Shown: positions 8,836 through 18,141, counted from the first letter of the stretch. The stretch is 55,341 nucleotides of DNA from Caproicibacter fermentans (GCF_009746625.1 NZ_VWXL01000110.1:1-55341); one strand, 5' to 3'. The notes: generated from the letters alone by a model not told the origin. Translations and numbers: made by a program.

Positions 8836-10938
8836 TTACCTCCGCTTCGGACTGGCTACGTCAAACTCCAGCTTGAACCCCACATATTTACCACCGGTAT
8901 CATCCAGCACCACCGTAGCGTCATAGGTCTTTCCGGTTTTTTCAGAGTAGCAGCCGGTGAGCCTTGCCCGTCCGGTGGACAGCAACTCCGTCACCAGCGC
9001 CTTGGTCGGCTTCTTTTTCTTGGCCGTGAAAAACTTGTTTTCTTTCCAGATAGCAAAGCCGCAGTCCCGGTTTTCACAGACGAATCCCTTGCTGATCTCC
9101 ACCACGGAGGCCCCGCAGCGGGGACATTTACCCAGACTCTCTTTATCGCTGGGAAACAGTGCAGCAGCATCTTTTACCGCCTCATAGCGGCCGGTTAATT
9201 CTGTGAGCATAGCCGCGATCTCGGAAAGAAACGCATCAGGCTCCGCACCGCCACGTTCGATCTCTTTCAGGCGATGCTCCCATTCGGCAGTCATGGAGGG
9301 TGACTGTATCTGGTCCGGCAGTACCGTGATCAGGGCCACGCCCTCATGGGTAGGCATCAGATGGGTAGCCTTTTTGACCTTTTTTCGCTCTACAAAGCCC
9401 ACCTTGATGAGCTTTTCCAGAATCCCGGCACGGGTGGCCGGGGTTCCCAGTCCTTTTCGCTCCGCATCCTCCGGCATTTCTCCGGCACCGGCAGTCTCCA
9501 TCGCAGAAAGCAGCGTATCCTCCGTAAAATGGGCCGGCGGAGAAGTCTTTCCCTCTTTCACGGCGGCAGTTACCACAGAGAGGTTGTCGCCTTCAGAAAG
9601 AATCGGCAAAGCCCAGGCCTCCTTTTCCGGCTCCGGCTTGTTTTTCAGAGTGTCTTTGTAACGCCCACCCAGTTCCCGCCATCCGGGATTTAAGATAACA
9701 CGACCTTTAGCCTTAAACTCCTGACCGGCACACTCTACCACAACAGAAGTTTCTGCATAGGCATAGGGCTGGCCCACAGCACACAGCAGCTGGGCGCAAA
9801 TGAGCTGTAAAAGGGCCAGCTCCCCGGCAGGCAGGGCCGAGAGGTCCGTTTCCCGAATACTCTGTGTGGGAATGATTGCGTGATGGTCGCTGACCTTGGA
9901 ATCGTCAATGACCTGGGCGGGATTACAGCGAATGGTCAGCTTCTCCGCAAACGGCATGGCTTTGGCGGTGGTATTGACCAGCAGCGGCAGGCTTCCGGCC
10001 ATGTCCGAAGTCAGATACCGGCTGTCGGTACGAGGGTAGGTTGCCAGTTTCTTTTCATAGAGGCTCTGCAAATAGTCCAGCGTCTGCTGGGCGGTGAATC
10101 CCAACAGCCGGTTGGCCTCTCGCTGGAGGGTTGTCAAATCATAGAGGGCAGGCGGCTTTTCTGCCTTTTCTTTGCGCTCCACGGATTTGACCGTGGCATG
10201 AGCTGCCGTGAGGCAGGCTGCTTGAAGGGCCTCTGCCTGGGGCTTGTCCGTGATCCGCTCCGATGCAACTGTGAAATCAGAGAACGCCACTGTCACTGTA
10301 TAAAACGGGGTCGGCTTGAAAGCGTCAATGGCCGCTTCCCGCTGGACGATCAGCGCAAGGGTCGGGGTCATCACTCGTCCAATGTTCAGGGTGCGGTGAT
10401 AAAGGATGGAAAAAAGCCGGGTGGCGTTGATGCCCACCAGCCAGTCTGCCTGCACCCGACACAGGGCCGCCTCATAAAGCCGGTCATAGTCCACCGAGGG
10501 TTTCAAGTGGGCAAAACCGTCCCGAATGGCACTATCCTCCATTGAAGAAATCCAGAGACGTTCCACCGGCTTTTTACAATTCGCCTGTTCATAGACCAGG
10601 CGGAAGATCAGCTCACCTTCGCGCCCGGCATCAGTGGCGCAGACCAGAGAGGCCACATCCGGCCGTTCCATGAGCTTTTTCAGGGTATCAAACTGTTTTC
10701 TGCTGTCCGGGAGAATGGTGTAGGCCCAATGCTCCGGCAGAATCGGCAGGTCGGCCAGCGCCCATTTGGCGTAGTTTTCTCCGTAGGCGGAGGCATCGGC
10801 CAATTCCACCAGATGGCCCACGCACCAGGAGACAAGAAAACCGTTGCCCTCCAGATAACCGTCCTTCCGGCTATTCGCGCCGAGAACTGCAGCGATGGAT
10901 TTTGCCACAGAGGGCTTTTCCGCAATGACCAGCTTCAT
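8836..10938 (-). CDS. topB: DNA topoisomerase III (type IA) of the ICE
   Basis: This 700-residue type IA topoisomerase relaxes and decatenates DNA by single-strand passage. The N-terminal Toprim domain starts with MKLVIAEKPSVAKSIAAVLG and contains DAGREGELIF near residue 104. The catalytic tyrosine is in YPRTDSRYL near residue 303. A C-terminal four-cysteine zinc ribbon (CPRCGASVV, then CENRDCGF) is at about 603-626. The length fits mobile-element TopB proteins. ATG 10938 overlaps the stop of the preceding 65-residue gene by four bases (ATGA), so the two are translationally coupled. In this ICE family topoisomerase III lies among the transfer genes and probably resolves DNA links during conjugative replication. 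No frameshift or missing motif is seen. Confidence 0.95.
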   Translation of the reverse strand: MKLVIAEKPSVAKSIAAVLGANSRKDGYLEGNGFLVSWCVGHLVELADASAYGENYAKWALADLPILPEHWAYTILPDSRKQFDTLKKLMERPDVASLVCATDAGREGELIFRLVYEQANCKKPVERLWISSMEDSAIRDGFAHLKPSVDYDRLYEAALCRVQADWLVGINATRLFSILYHRTLNIGRVMTPTLALIVQREAAIDAFKPTPFYTVTVAFSDFTVASERITDKPQAEALQAACLTAAHATVKSVERKEKAEKPPALYDLTTLQREANRLLGFTAQQTLDYLQSLYEKKLATYPRTDSRYLTSDMAGSLPLLVNTTAKAMPFAEKLTIRCNPAQVIDDSKVSDHHAIIPTQSIRETDLSALPAGELALLQLICAQLLCAVGQPYAYAETSVVVECAGQEFKAKGRVILNPGWRELGGRYKDTLKNKPEPEKEAWALPILSEGDNLSVVTAAVKEGKTSPPAHFTEDTLLSAMETAGAGEMPEDAERKGLGTPATRAGILEKLIKVGFVERKKVKKATHLMPTHEGVALITVLPDQIQSPSMTAEWEHRLKEIERGGAEPDAFLSEIAAMLTELTGRYEAVKDAAALFPSDKESLGKCPRCGASVVEISKGFVCENRDCGFAIWKENKFFTAKKKKPTKALVTELLSTGRARLTGCYSEKTGKTYDATVVLDDTGGKYVGFKLEFDVASPKRR

Positions 10939-11132
10939 TTCGTGGTTCCTCCTTCCTTGGGTTTGGGCTTGATGATAAGGTCACGATGACACAGGCCGAA
11001 ACAAGCCCGTCCATAGCTGGAGCAGCCATAGCAGCGGTGACTTTTCGGCAGCGCCGAAAGGCAGGTTTCCCGCCCGCCCATCGGCTTCTGCTGCATCATG
11101 CGTTCAAAGGGACTGTTGGTGAAGTAGGTCAT
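10935..11132 (-). CDS. Small cysteine-rich ICE protein
   Basis: This 65-residue protein (MTYFTNSPFERMMQQKPMGG...) has a cluster of cysteines in the middle (RCYGCSSYGRACFGLC), consistent with a small metal-binding knuckle, and a basic Lys/Pro tail. It is linked on both sides by four-base ATGA overlaps: its start overlaps the stop of the DUF4366 gene at 11129-11132 and its stop overlaps the topB start at 10935-10938. Such coupling argues that it is a real gene. I do not recognise a named family, and its function is unknown. Confidence 0.7.
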   Translation of the reverse strand: MTYFTNSPFERMMQQKPMGGRETCLSALPKSHRCYGCSSYGRACFGLCHRDLIIKPKPKEGGTTK

Positions 11133-11886
11133 TTACCCTCACTTCCCGTGCCGTCCTCATCATCTTCCTCGTCCAGCTCATCCTCCGGCATTTCCGCATC
11201 TTCCTCGTCATTCTCGTCCTCAAAGTCATAATCATCCAAATCGGGGGATGTCTTGGTTTTCGGCTTGTTTTTGATGAACTTGATGTAGGCAAAGGCACCG
11301 CCGCCACCCAGGGCTGCAATCAGCAGCAGTACCAGCAGACCGGCAGCCGAATTGCTCTTTTCCGGTTCTGGCTCCGGTTCCGTAGTGGGTTCCGGCTCCG
11401 GTTCAGCAGGCTTGGTTTCCTTACCGGCGCACTCGGTCATATTGGTGGCACAGACGGGGCGTTCGTATTGACTGCGCCTGCCACACATTTTTCTGAGCAG
11501 GTGCAGACCACGGGCGCTGTTTCTTCTTCCTCGGCCAGCGCCGACAAATCGTCCGTATCCACCGGATTCAGGAAATAGGTCTTGAACTGTTCCTCGTCCT
11601 CATTTACCGGCGCATCATAGTCGATCACCAGATAGAAGATATTGCCGTCCCGGTCCTCAATGGTGATGAACTGCTTATTGGTGGCCTTGTCATAAAGCAG
11701 GTCACGAGTCACGATGTCCGTTTCCTCAGACAGCGGTTCGCCGGATTTCGGCTCCGACACCGTTTCGATGGGTTCCGTTTCCTCAAATTCCGGGCCGCCG
11801 CCCGCAAATGCCGTGACAGAAAAGGCGCTCATGCAGAGAACACATACAGCCAGACAGGTCAGGAAGCGCAGCTTAGATTTCTTCAT
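11129..11886 (-). pseudogene. DUF4366 (CD1107-like) surface protein, broken by a 1-base deletion
   Basis: Two overlapping frames make one conserved protein. The first (from ATG 11886) has a signal peptide (MKKSKLRFLTCLAVCVLCMS, then FSVTAFAGGG) and the extracellular domain with LYDKATNKQFITIEDRDGNIFYLVIDYD, up to the cysteine motif CTCSEKCVAGAVNTN. The second continues with PVCATNMTECAGKE, a Pro/Glu spacer, one membrane helix (SAAGLLVLLLIAALGGGG) and an acidic cytoplasmic tail ending at 11129. At 11460/11461 one base is missing: inserting it restores the expected NTNCPVCATN. As it stands the product would be secreted without its membrane anchor. The family is a typical component of Tn1549/CTn-type transfer regions and is assumed to act at the cell surface during mating. 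Sequencing error cannot be excluded. Confidence 0.8.
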
Positions 11887-12121
11887 GGTCAGATTCCTCC
11901 ATTTCTCCCCGCATGACAGCGGCGGGGTCGGTTTTCATGGTCTGGATCAGCACGGCAAGCTGGGTAATATCCAGGCTGTGCGCGTGAATCAGCTCCAGAA
12001 TGTCGTTGTTCTCCAGCTCTGTAATCTGCCGCTCAATTTCCCGGTTGCGGCTCTGAAGCTCGGAGATTTTGTTCTTGTTTTTATCCAGCTCACTGCGGAG
12101 CTTGTTGATCTTGGCGTTCAT
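11873..12121 (-). CDS. DUF4315 family coiled-coil protein
   Basis: This 82-residue protein starts MNAKINKLRSELDKNKNKISELQSRNREIE, a continuous coiled coil, and ends with an acidic tail (EMEESDHEEI). It fits the short DUF4315 family that sits between the NlpC/P60 hydrolase and the DUF4366 protein in this ICE type. Its stop overlaps the DUF4366 start by 14 bases, and the gap to the hydrolase is 15 bases. The ribosome binding site is AAAGGAGGG. The function is unknown; an adaptor between cell-wall-associated transfer proteins is one possibility. Confidence 0.75.
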   Translation of the reverse strand: MNAKINKLRSELDKNKNKISELQSRNREIERQITELENNDILELIHAHSLDITQLAVLIQTMKTDPAAVMRGEMEESDHEEI

Positions 12122-12136
12122 GGTAAAATCCCTCCT

Positions 12137-13861
12137 TTACGGCAAACGGCCAAAGGTGTAAAAGTGTTGCTGCCAGTACGATGTATTGATGCTGGCGTAA
12201 GAGATGGGATTTCCGCAGTGGATCATCATCCCATCGCCCACATAGATACCCACATGGCTGACGCCCGGCGTGTCATAGGTCCCCTTGAAGAAAATCAGAT
12301 CACCGGGACGCGCGTTGGCGGAGGACACCGGGGTACAGATGTCGCAAAGCCCCTGTGCGCCCAGCCTGCCCACATTCCAGCCGGAGTGGTTGATGACCCA
12401 GCTTACAAAGCCGGAGCAGTCAAAGGAAGTGCTGGGGGTGGAACCGCCCCACACATAGGGGTAGCCCAGGTATTTTTCTGCTTCCTTCAGCATGGCGGCA
12501 AAGACTTCATCTTCCAGCGCCTCCGGCGGCACATCGTAATCCAGATAGTCCTCTCTGGTGGAGGCATTGGGATTGCCTGCGAACAGGTCCGGCCGGTTGC
12601 CCAGGGTCGCCATATACACGGCATACATACTGACCTGTTCCTCGCCCATGATATAGACCGGCAGATGGGACAGGTCGAAGTTTTCCAGGGTTACATAGCA
12701 GATGTAATAATCATAAGGGACTTCTTCGCTGGTTTCTTCTCCGGTTTCCGGGTCCGTGGAGGTTTCGGTGCGGTAGCGGGTTTCCACCACCACATTCTCA
12801 GTGAGCGTGTACTGACGGTCAAAGAGCATGGCAAGCGTTCCCTGTACCTCAGAAAGCGTCCATTCTCCCTGATGGTAGGCGGTGAGAATGGAAATCAGCA
12901 CATAGGGGTCGTGCTTGATCTCATCCAGGTCATAGTGATACTCGTCATATCCGCTGTGCAGGCTCTCATAATGGTCGATCTCATACTGAAGGTCAGCCTC
13001 CATCTGTGCGTAAGCAGCCTCCGCACCCAGCATATCCTCATCACGGGAGGGATAGGTGGAACCGGCGAGGCCGGACATTCCACCCTCCAGCAGAACCGAA
13101 CAGGAGGAAAGGCTGTTCAGGAAAAAACACAGAATGAGAAACAGCGCGATGGCAATGCCGAATCCGCGCCGGTGCCGCCAGACAAAGCTGCCTGCCTTTT
13201 TCGTCTCCTCGGCAGTCTTTTTAGCGGCCTTGGCCGTATTGTCCGCAGCCTTTGCCGCAGTACCGGCAGTCTGTCCGGTGCGCTTGGCGGCGGCATACTG
13301 CTTTTTGATAGCCTGCTTTTGCTGCCAACGGGAAAGGGGGTTGCTGAAGCTGGACGGATTGTCCTGCATGGTTTTCTGATACAAGGCATTGACAGTGGCC
13401 TTTTCCAGCTTTTTCTCCGCCCTTGCCGCAGCCCGGTAGGGCCGCAGCTTTTGGGAGCGGTGGGCAGAAGCGGCCAGATGTGCGCCGCCCTCGGCAGTTT
13501 CCTCCAGACGGTGGGCGCTTTCCACGCCCACATTGTCCTCCTCGGTCTCTCCGATTTTTCGGTGCATCTGAACGGCAATCGCCTGACCGGGAGCCGTTGT
13601 GACAGCATGGGCCAGTTTGGAGGCCGGTGCAGGCTGATCCACTTCCTCAAAACGAAGGCGCACCGTTTTCTTCCCGGTGGCCGGGTCAACAGTGCGCTTT
13701 TTGACTTTCTTCTTTTTCTTGGGAATTTTGGCCCGCGCCTCCTCCGCTTTGTCAGCGGCCTTATCTGCCTTGCGGATATGTTCTTTCAGCCGGGAATCCT
13801 CACGCTCGGCGTCGGTAAACTGGAGACGGGGATTGTTCTGCTTACTCAAACCACTCACCAT
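12137..13861 (-). CDS. CD1108-type conjugation protein with NlpC/P60 (C40) peptidase domain
   Basis: This is a membrane-bound cell-wall hydrolase of about 574 residues that opens peptidoglycan for the mating channel. The N-terminal 230 residues are basic and Ala/Lys-rich (cytoplasmic; KKKKKVKKR, repeated KAADNTAKAAKKTAEE). One membrane helix is near 235-255 (FGIAIALFLILCFFLN). The outside part carries a VirB8/lysozyme-like linker region and then the NlpC/P60 domain, with catalytic Cys in FDCSGFVSW near 480 and His in VSHVGIYVGDG near 537. ATG 13861 or the in-frame TTG 13849 (LSKQNNPRLQF) may be the start; both lie inside the end of the DUF3851-type gene, indicating coupling. The open frame extends further upstream, but that part only overlaps the preceding gene. 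Confidence 0.85.
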   Translation of the reverse strand: MVSGLSKQNNPRLQFTDAEREDSRLKEHIRKADKAADKAEEARAKIPKKKKKVKKRTVDPATGKKTVRLRFEEVDQPAPASKLAHAVTTAPGQAIAVQMHRKIGETEEDNVGVESAHRLEETAEGGAHLAASAHRSQKLRPYRAAARAEKKLEKATVNALYQKTMQDNPSSFSNPLSRWQQKQAIKKQYAAAKRTGQTAGTAAKAADNTAKAAKKTAEETKKAGSFVWRHRRGFGIAIALFLILCFFLNSLSSCSVLLEGGMSGLAGSTYPSRDEDMLGAEAAYAQMEADLQYEIDHYESLHSGYDEYHYDLDEIKHDPYVLISILTAYHQGEWTLSEVQGTLAMLFDRQYTLTENVVVETRYRTETSTDPETGEETSEEVPYDYYICYVTLENFDLSHLPVYIMGEEQVSMYAVYMATLGNRPDLFAGNPNASTREDYLDYDVPPEALEDEVFAAMLKEAEKYLGYPYVWGGSTPSTSFDCSGFVSWVINHSGWNVGRLGAQGLCDICTPVSSANARPGDLIFFKGTYDTPGVSHVGIYVGDGMMIHCGNPISYASINTSYWQQHFYTFGRLP

Positions 13862-14180
13862 CTGCGATTTCTTCCAGCATGGACTCCAGTTCGCCATAGA
13901 CAGCCAGATCGCCGGGAACGCTGGACACATTCAGCATCAGCTCCGTCAGAAGGGAGCAGAGAATGAACAGTGCCTTTCCGTCGAAGTGGTCCTTGTCCCA
14001 ATCCGGGACAAGCTGGGATTGCAGCTCGGCCAGACGCAGAATACCGGCCAGACCGCGCTCATTGAGCCTTGCGCCCACGCGCTGGGCCTGAACAAAGGTG
14101 GACAGAGCCAGTGTGGTATCTGCCAGCACCGACACTTTTTTCTTTGCCAGTGCGTCCTGTTTGAAGATAGAAGTATCCAT
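13842..14180 (-). CDS. DUF3851 family ICE protein
   Basis: This 112-residue protein starts MDTSIFKQDALAKKKVSVLADTT at ATG 14180, with AAAGGAGG nine bases upstream, in preference to the longer open frame. The sequence is mostly helical (QAQRVGARLNERGLAGILRLAELQ; LFILCSLLTELMLNVSSVPG) and fits the DUF3851 family that follows the VirB4 gene in Tn1549-type elements. It begins four bases after the VirB4 stop at 14185 and overlaps the next gene's start. It has no catalytic motif, and its role in transfer is inferred from conserved position only. Confidence 0.75.
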   Translation of the reverse strand: MDTSIFKQDALAKKKVSVLADTTLALSTFVQAQRVGARLNERGLAGILRLAELQSQLVPDWDKDHFDGKALFILCSLLTELMLNVSSVPGDLAVYGELESMLEEIADGEWFE

Positions 14181-14184
14181 AAAT

Positions 14185-16584
14185 TTACGCCTCCTTTTTG
14201 ATTTCATTGGGTTTGGTGGTCATTACGGCGTACAGCTCGGTATCCTTCGGGAACCGGTCAATGAACGGCAGAATGACATTTCCGTAAAACAAAAGCCCCT
14301 CACCCTCGCCGGAATGGGTCACATAGGAGAGCTGATGGGGGCTGATATTGAGCTGCTTGGCCAGAATCTGCCGGTCACCGCCAGCCTGGTTGAGCATATA
14401 CACAAAGTCGCTGTTCTCAAAGATGTTCTCTACCTCACGGGAGGAAAGCAGGTCCTTGACATTCTGGGTGATGCCGGTTGGAATACCGCCCCACTTTCTG
14501 AACCGCTTCCAAATCTCCACACTGTATGCGGCAGTCTGTTCCTCTTTAAGCAGCAAATGGAACTCGTCCATGTAGTATCGGGTGGACTTGCCTGCGGCGC
14601 GATTGGCGGTGACGCGGCCCCATACCTGATCCTGGACAATGAGCATCCCCAGTTTTTTTAACTGCTTGCCCAGCTCCTTGATGTCGTAGCAGACGATGCG
14701 ATTGTTGACATCCACATTCGTGCGGTGGTTAAACACGTTGAGGGAGCCGGACACATAGATTTCCAGCGCGGTGGCAATGTGGTGGGCTTCTTTCTCGTCC
14801 TGCTTCAAAAGAGCCTCATATAGATCACCCAGAATTGGGATGTTCTCCGGGCAGGGGGCATTGAGGTACGGCTGATAAATCAGGCGCACACAACGGTCAA
14901 TGACGGTTTTTTCCACAGGCTGCAATCCGTCCCGGCTGCCCACCACCAACTCACACAAGGACAAAATAAAATCCGCCTTCAGAGAAAGCGGGTTTTCATC
15001 GTCAGAATAGTTTAAGTTGATGTCCATAGGGTTGATGTAGTCGGAGCTGGTCGGAGAAATACGAATGACCTGACCGCCCAGCCGCTGCACCAGCGGGAAG
15101 TACTCTCCCTCCGGGTCACAGATGGCAATATCGTCCCCGGTGATGAGGAACGCATTGGTGATCTCGCGCTTGGCGGAGAAGGACTTGCCGCTGCCCGGCG
15201 TACCGAGAATCAGGCCGTTAGGATTTTTGAGCTTTTTCCGGTCCACCATGATGAGGTTGCTGGACAGGGCGTTCAGGCCGTAATACAGAGCCTCGCCGCC
15301 GGATTGGAAAAGCTCCTGGGTGGTAAACGGGATAAAGATTGCGGTGCTGGAGGTGGTAAGACTGCGCTGAATCTCCACCTGATTGAAGCCCAGCGGCAGG
15401 CTGCTCATCAGCCCCTCCTCCTGCAGGTAGTCCAGGCGCACAAGCTGGCAGTTGTACTTCTGCGCGATGCTGGACGCCTGGAACACGTTGTTGTCAAGCT
15501 GCTGCTTGGTGTCGGCGGTATTCACCAGCAGAAACGTCATCAGGAACATTCGCTCGTTGCGGCTTTGCAGCTCCTTCAGAAGATTCTTCGCCTCGGTGCC
15601 GTAGGTGGCAAGGTCGGAGGGAATGATGTCCATATCGTATCCGGCCCGAACCGCTTTTTTCTGCTCCTCGATCTTCATCTTGTCCAGATCGGTGATCTTG
15701 CGCTTGACTGTCTTGATGGCAGCTACCTGGTCCACAGACTGAATGTGCATTGTGGCGATCAGGCTGCTCTCCATATCCAGAAAGTCTGCCAGCATCCGGT
15801 CATTCAGCTCCGGTGCCAGGATTTGCAGGAAGGACACCGCACCAAACTTCTTGCCCATACGGAAGGTGCGCCCTTCCTTGAACTCAAAGGAGGAGGGTGC
15901 GATAAAGTCCTTGGTGGACAGCCCGCTGGCTGCCAGCCAATCCCAGGAGAACTGAAACCGGCTCTGATCGTCCATGTGGAAGATGTCGTGCATCAGGCGC
16001 AGGCGTTCCAGTCCGTTTAAGGTGGCAGCAGATACACCCAGCCGCTTGAAGTTGTTGAGAATATCGTTTTCGATGCGCTCCAGCCGGGGCTTTGCCGTCT
16101 TGATGCTGTCAGCCTCGATACCAAAGGTCAGAAACTTGGTCTTGGTCAGGCCGTTGTTGCCCTTGGCAAGCTGATTCTGGAGCATTTCAGCATACTCGGC
16201 CCGGATACTATCAAAAGCATCATTCTGGGGCGGGATAAAAATGCTCTGTTCAAAGCTCTCCATACTGGCGGTAAGGTTCAGGAACGAAAACTGAAATCGG
16301 ATGGAGCTGTCAAAGTAGTTGAGGAAATCACACCAGGCATCAAAAATGGCGCTCTTGTCCTCGTTCTGAGAAAGCTGATAGTTGATGTCCTGAAACTGGA
16401 TGGTCTTGGTGTAGAAATTGCCGATCACGCGGCATACACCGTCCGGCCACATCCGCTCATAGGGAATGGACTGCTGGACCGACTGCTGTTTCTTATCCGT
16501 CCGCTTCGCCCGTTCGATGGCGGCCGCGATCTCCCGGCGCTCGGCGCGGGTCAGCTTTCTTTTTTGTGTCGTTTTTACAGACAA
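14185..16584 (-). CDS. VirB4/TrsE-type conjugation ATPase
   Basis: This 799-residue ATPase energises the type IV secretion channel at the inner face of the membrane. The N-terminal half is the CagE/TrbE/VirB4 domain that contacts the channel. The ATPase half has Walker A (GTPGSGKSFSAKRE) near residue 463 and Walker B (YYMDEFHLLL) near 674, followed by the GGIPTGITQNVKDLL segment typical of VirB4. Length and motif spacing are normal and the frame is intact. The start MSVKTTQKRKLTRAE lies within the 3' end of the PrgI gene (92-base overlap), and GGAGGTAC precedes the ATG. Confidence 0.93.
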   Translation of the reverse strand: MSVKTTQKRKLTRAERREIAAAIERAKRTDKKQQSVQQSIPYERMWPDGVCRVIGNFYTKTIQFQDINYQLSQNEDKSAIFDAWCDFLNYFDSSIRFQFSFLNLTASMESFEQSIFIPPQNDAFDSIRAEYAEMLQNQLAKGNNGLTKTKFLTFGIEADSIKTAKPRLERIENDILNNFKRLGVSAATLNGLERLRLMHDIFHMDDQSRFQFSWDWLAASGLSTKDFIAPSSFEFKEGRTFRMGKKFGAVSFLQILAPELNDRMLADFLDMESSLIATMHIQSVDQVAAIKTVKRKITDLDKMKIEEQKKAVRAGYDMDIIPSDLATYGTEAKNLLKELQSRNERMFLMTFLLVNTADTKQQLDNNVFQASSIAQKYNCQLVRLDYLQEEGLMSSLPLGFNQVEIQRSLTTSSTAIFIPFTTQELFQSGGEALYYGLNALSSNLIMVDRKKLKNPNGLILGTPGSGKSFSAKREITNAFLITGDDIAICDPEGEYFPLVQRLGGQVIRISPTSSDYINPMDINLNYSDDENPLSLKADFILSLCELVVGSRDGLQPVEKTVIDRCVRLIYQPYLNAPCPENIPILGDLYEALLKQDEKEAHHIATALEIYVSGSLNVFNHRTNVDVNNRIVCYDIKELGKQLKKLGMLIVQDQVWGRVTANRAAGKSTRYYMDEFHLLLKEEQTAAYSVEIWKRFRKWGGIPTGITQNVKDLLSSREVENIFENSDFVYMLNQAGGDRQILAKQLNISPHQLSYVTHSGEGEGLLFYGNVILPFIDRFPKDTELYAVMTTKPNEIKKEA

Positions 16585-16936
16585 TGCGTTGTACCTCCTT
16601 GTCCAAATGATACTGCCGGTCTAACACGGCATAGAAATTGTCGGTCTGATAAGGCCGGTGCTTGGGGCGGACGAACCGCACCTGCACATAGTTGTGAATC
16701 ACTTTTTCAAAGGGCTGGCCGTTCTTTTCATACATGGCGAACAGAAAGAACGGCAGCATCACAAGCACCATACACAGCGAGGCGGTGCTGGTACTGATAT
16801 AAGATTTGAGCAGGAAAAACAGCGGAACGCCGACCAGTGCGCCGCTGCCGAAACAGATGAGCTGTCTCTTGGTGAGGTTGAACATCACCTTGGTTTTTAC
16901 CTTGCTCAAATCCTTTGGCACGTTGACATAGGCCAT
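16493..16936 (-). CDS. PrgI family membrane protein
   Basis: This 147-residue protein has two close membrane helices (about 28-45 and 49-70: LICFGSGALVGVPLFFLL; LCMVLVMLPFFLFAMYE). A conserved segment follows (KNGQPFEKVIHNYVQVRFVRPKHRPYQTDN), characteristic of PrgI proteins, the VirB3-like partner of VirB4 in Gram-positive conjugation systems. The C-terminal 30 residues are basic and encoded in the overlap with the VirB4 gene; this long overlap is common in the family. ATG 16936 has AGGAGGC upstream. It probably anchors the VirB4 ATPase at the membrane. Confidence 0.88.
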   Translation of the reverse strand: MAYVNVPKDLSKVKTKVMFNLTKRQLICFGSGALVGVPLFFLLKSYISTSTASLCMVLVMLPFFLFAMYEKNGQPFEKVIHNYVQVRFVRPKHRPYQTDNFYAVLDRQYHLDKEVQRIVCKNDTKKKADPRRAPGDRGRHRTGEADG

Positions 16937-16959
16937 AGAGGAAAGCCTCCTTTCATGGG

Positions 16960-17829
16960 TTAGTGGGCATTAAACACGCTCTTGGCAAGGCTGCCGGTCT
17001 TAAAGAGGGTGAAGCACAGCAGCACCGTATAACCCATGCAGGTCCAGATTGCCGCGCTGATGTCGCTCTCCAGCGCGATGTTCTGCACCAGAACGGCATA
17101 GATGCCCACGCAGATGATAATGAGAAATGCCTGAAAGCCCAGGGCAAACAGGGAGCGGAGATAATTCTGGCCCATCTGTCCCCATTCCCGATTGAGCATG
17201 GTCGCCATCGGGATCGGGGCCACGGAAGTCACCAGATAGATCTCCACCATACGGCCATACACGATGATGAAAATACAGATCGTCAGCGCCCACATGGTAA
17301 TGCCCACAAAAAGGCTCTGGAACCAGAGACCGAACAGCGGCCCCAAATCCATCTCCATCAATCGAGCCTCCATGTCCGTGACCACACTGGAAATATCAAT
17401 GGAGGCATCCGAGATGATGACGCCCGCTGCGTTATTGACCACGCTCTGAGCCACATCAAATACGCCCATGACAATATTCCAGGTGTTGGTGACGATGAGA
17501 ATGGCGCAGGCCGTCTTGAAAATCCACTTGAAGAACATCCAGGTATCCACATCGTGGAGATTGTTTTTGTCCGTAATCAACTGGATCAGCTCCAGCGTCA
17601 TCACAAAGGCCAGGATGGCACCGGCAATCGGGACAATGACTGTTTCCGAAAGGTTCTGCACCATCGAAAACACGCCGCTGTTCCATACCTGCGGAGTGGT
17701 TCCCACCTGGGTGGAGATTTCCCCAACCTTTTGGTTTACATGGTCGAACATCCCGGACAGGTTGCTCATAATGCCGCTGACCAGCAGTTCTTTGAGCCAT
17801 TCTGTGATGGAATCCCATAAGAAATCCAA
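16960..17829 (-). CDS. VirB6/TrbL-like polytopic channel protein
   Basis: This 289-residue membrane protein has an N-terminal amphipathic domain (MDFLWDSITEWLKELLVSG). About six membrane segments follow, among them TVIVPIAGAILAFVMTLEL, FKTACAILIVTNTWNIVM, TMWALTICIFIIVYGRMVEI and FLIIICVGIYAVLVQNIAL. This fits the CD0411-like, TrbL/VirB6 group that forms the inner-membrane part of the mating channel. ATG 17829 is preceded by AAAGGAGG. The gene lies between PrgI and the Maff2 genes, in the usual order. The C-terminal FKTGSLAKSVFNAH is a family signature as I recall it. Confidence 0.85.
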   Translation of the reverse strand: MDFLWDSITEWLKELLVSGIMSNLSGMFDHVNQKVGEISTQVGTTPQVWNSGVFSMVQNLSETVIVPIAGAILAFVMTLELIQLITDKNNLHDVDTWMFFKWIFKTACAILIVTNTWNIVMGVFDVAQSVVNNAAGVIISDASIDISSVVTDMEARLMEMDLGPLFGLWFQSLFVGITMWALTICIFIIVYGRMVEIYLVTSVAPIPMATMLNREWGQMGQNYLRSLFALGFQAFLIIICVGIYAVLVQNIALESDISAAIWTCMGYTVLLCFTLFKTGSLAKSVFNAH

Positions 17830-17892
17830 ACGCTTGACCTCCTTTCTTGCCCCTCCCGCATGAAGCGGAAGGGGCAGAGGATTTCTTGAGGC

Positions 17893-18141
17893 TCAATGAT
17901 TGTCCGAACCGTCCGGGGCCGGAAGTTCAATCCAAAGACATTCCGGTGCCAGCGCCGCAATATTGCCGCCAGCCAGCACCATATCCAGGCCGCGCCGCTT
18001 CAGGCTTTCGTCCTCGTTTTCGTAGCCCTCCAACAAGGTGATAGCACCCCAGATACCCAGGCCAGCGCCAATGGAAATGACAAGGATTTGCATGATTTCC
18101 TGTACCGTATATTCCGGCTTGGAAAGATCGTTCGGTTTCAT
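17893..18141 (-). CDS. Maff2-like small membrane protein, diverged second copy
   Basis: This 82-residue protein shares with the next gene the core IGAGLGIWGAITLLEGYENED and the following AGG motif. Where the neighbour has a second membrane helix, this copy turns into a polar tail (LAPECLWIELPAPDGSDNH). It therefore has one clear membrane segment (MQILVISIGAGLGIWGAITL) and a different topology. ATG 18141 is preceded by AAGGAGGC. A tandem duplication followed by loss or replacement of the C-terminal helix is the simplest reading. Maff2-type proteins resemble small pilin-like VirB2 subunits, but that role is inferred. Confidence 0.65.
   Translation of the reverse strand: MKPNDLSKPEYTVQEIMQILVISIGAGLGIWGAITLLEGYENEDESLKRRGLDMVLAGGNIAALAPECLWIELPAPDGSDNH

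Noticed and set aside
11714-13966. A 750-residue open frame on the plus strand
   Set aside because: It runs antisense through the DUF4366, DUF4315 and NlpC/P60 genes, has no ribosome binding site or motif, and is a by-product of their GC-rich codon use. The same holds for other long antisense frames, such as 308-1282, 3059-3925, 19049-20101 and 42918-44750.
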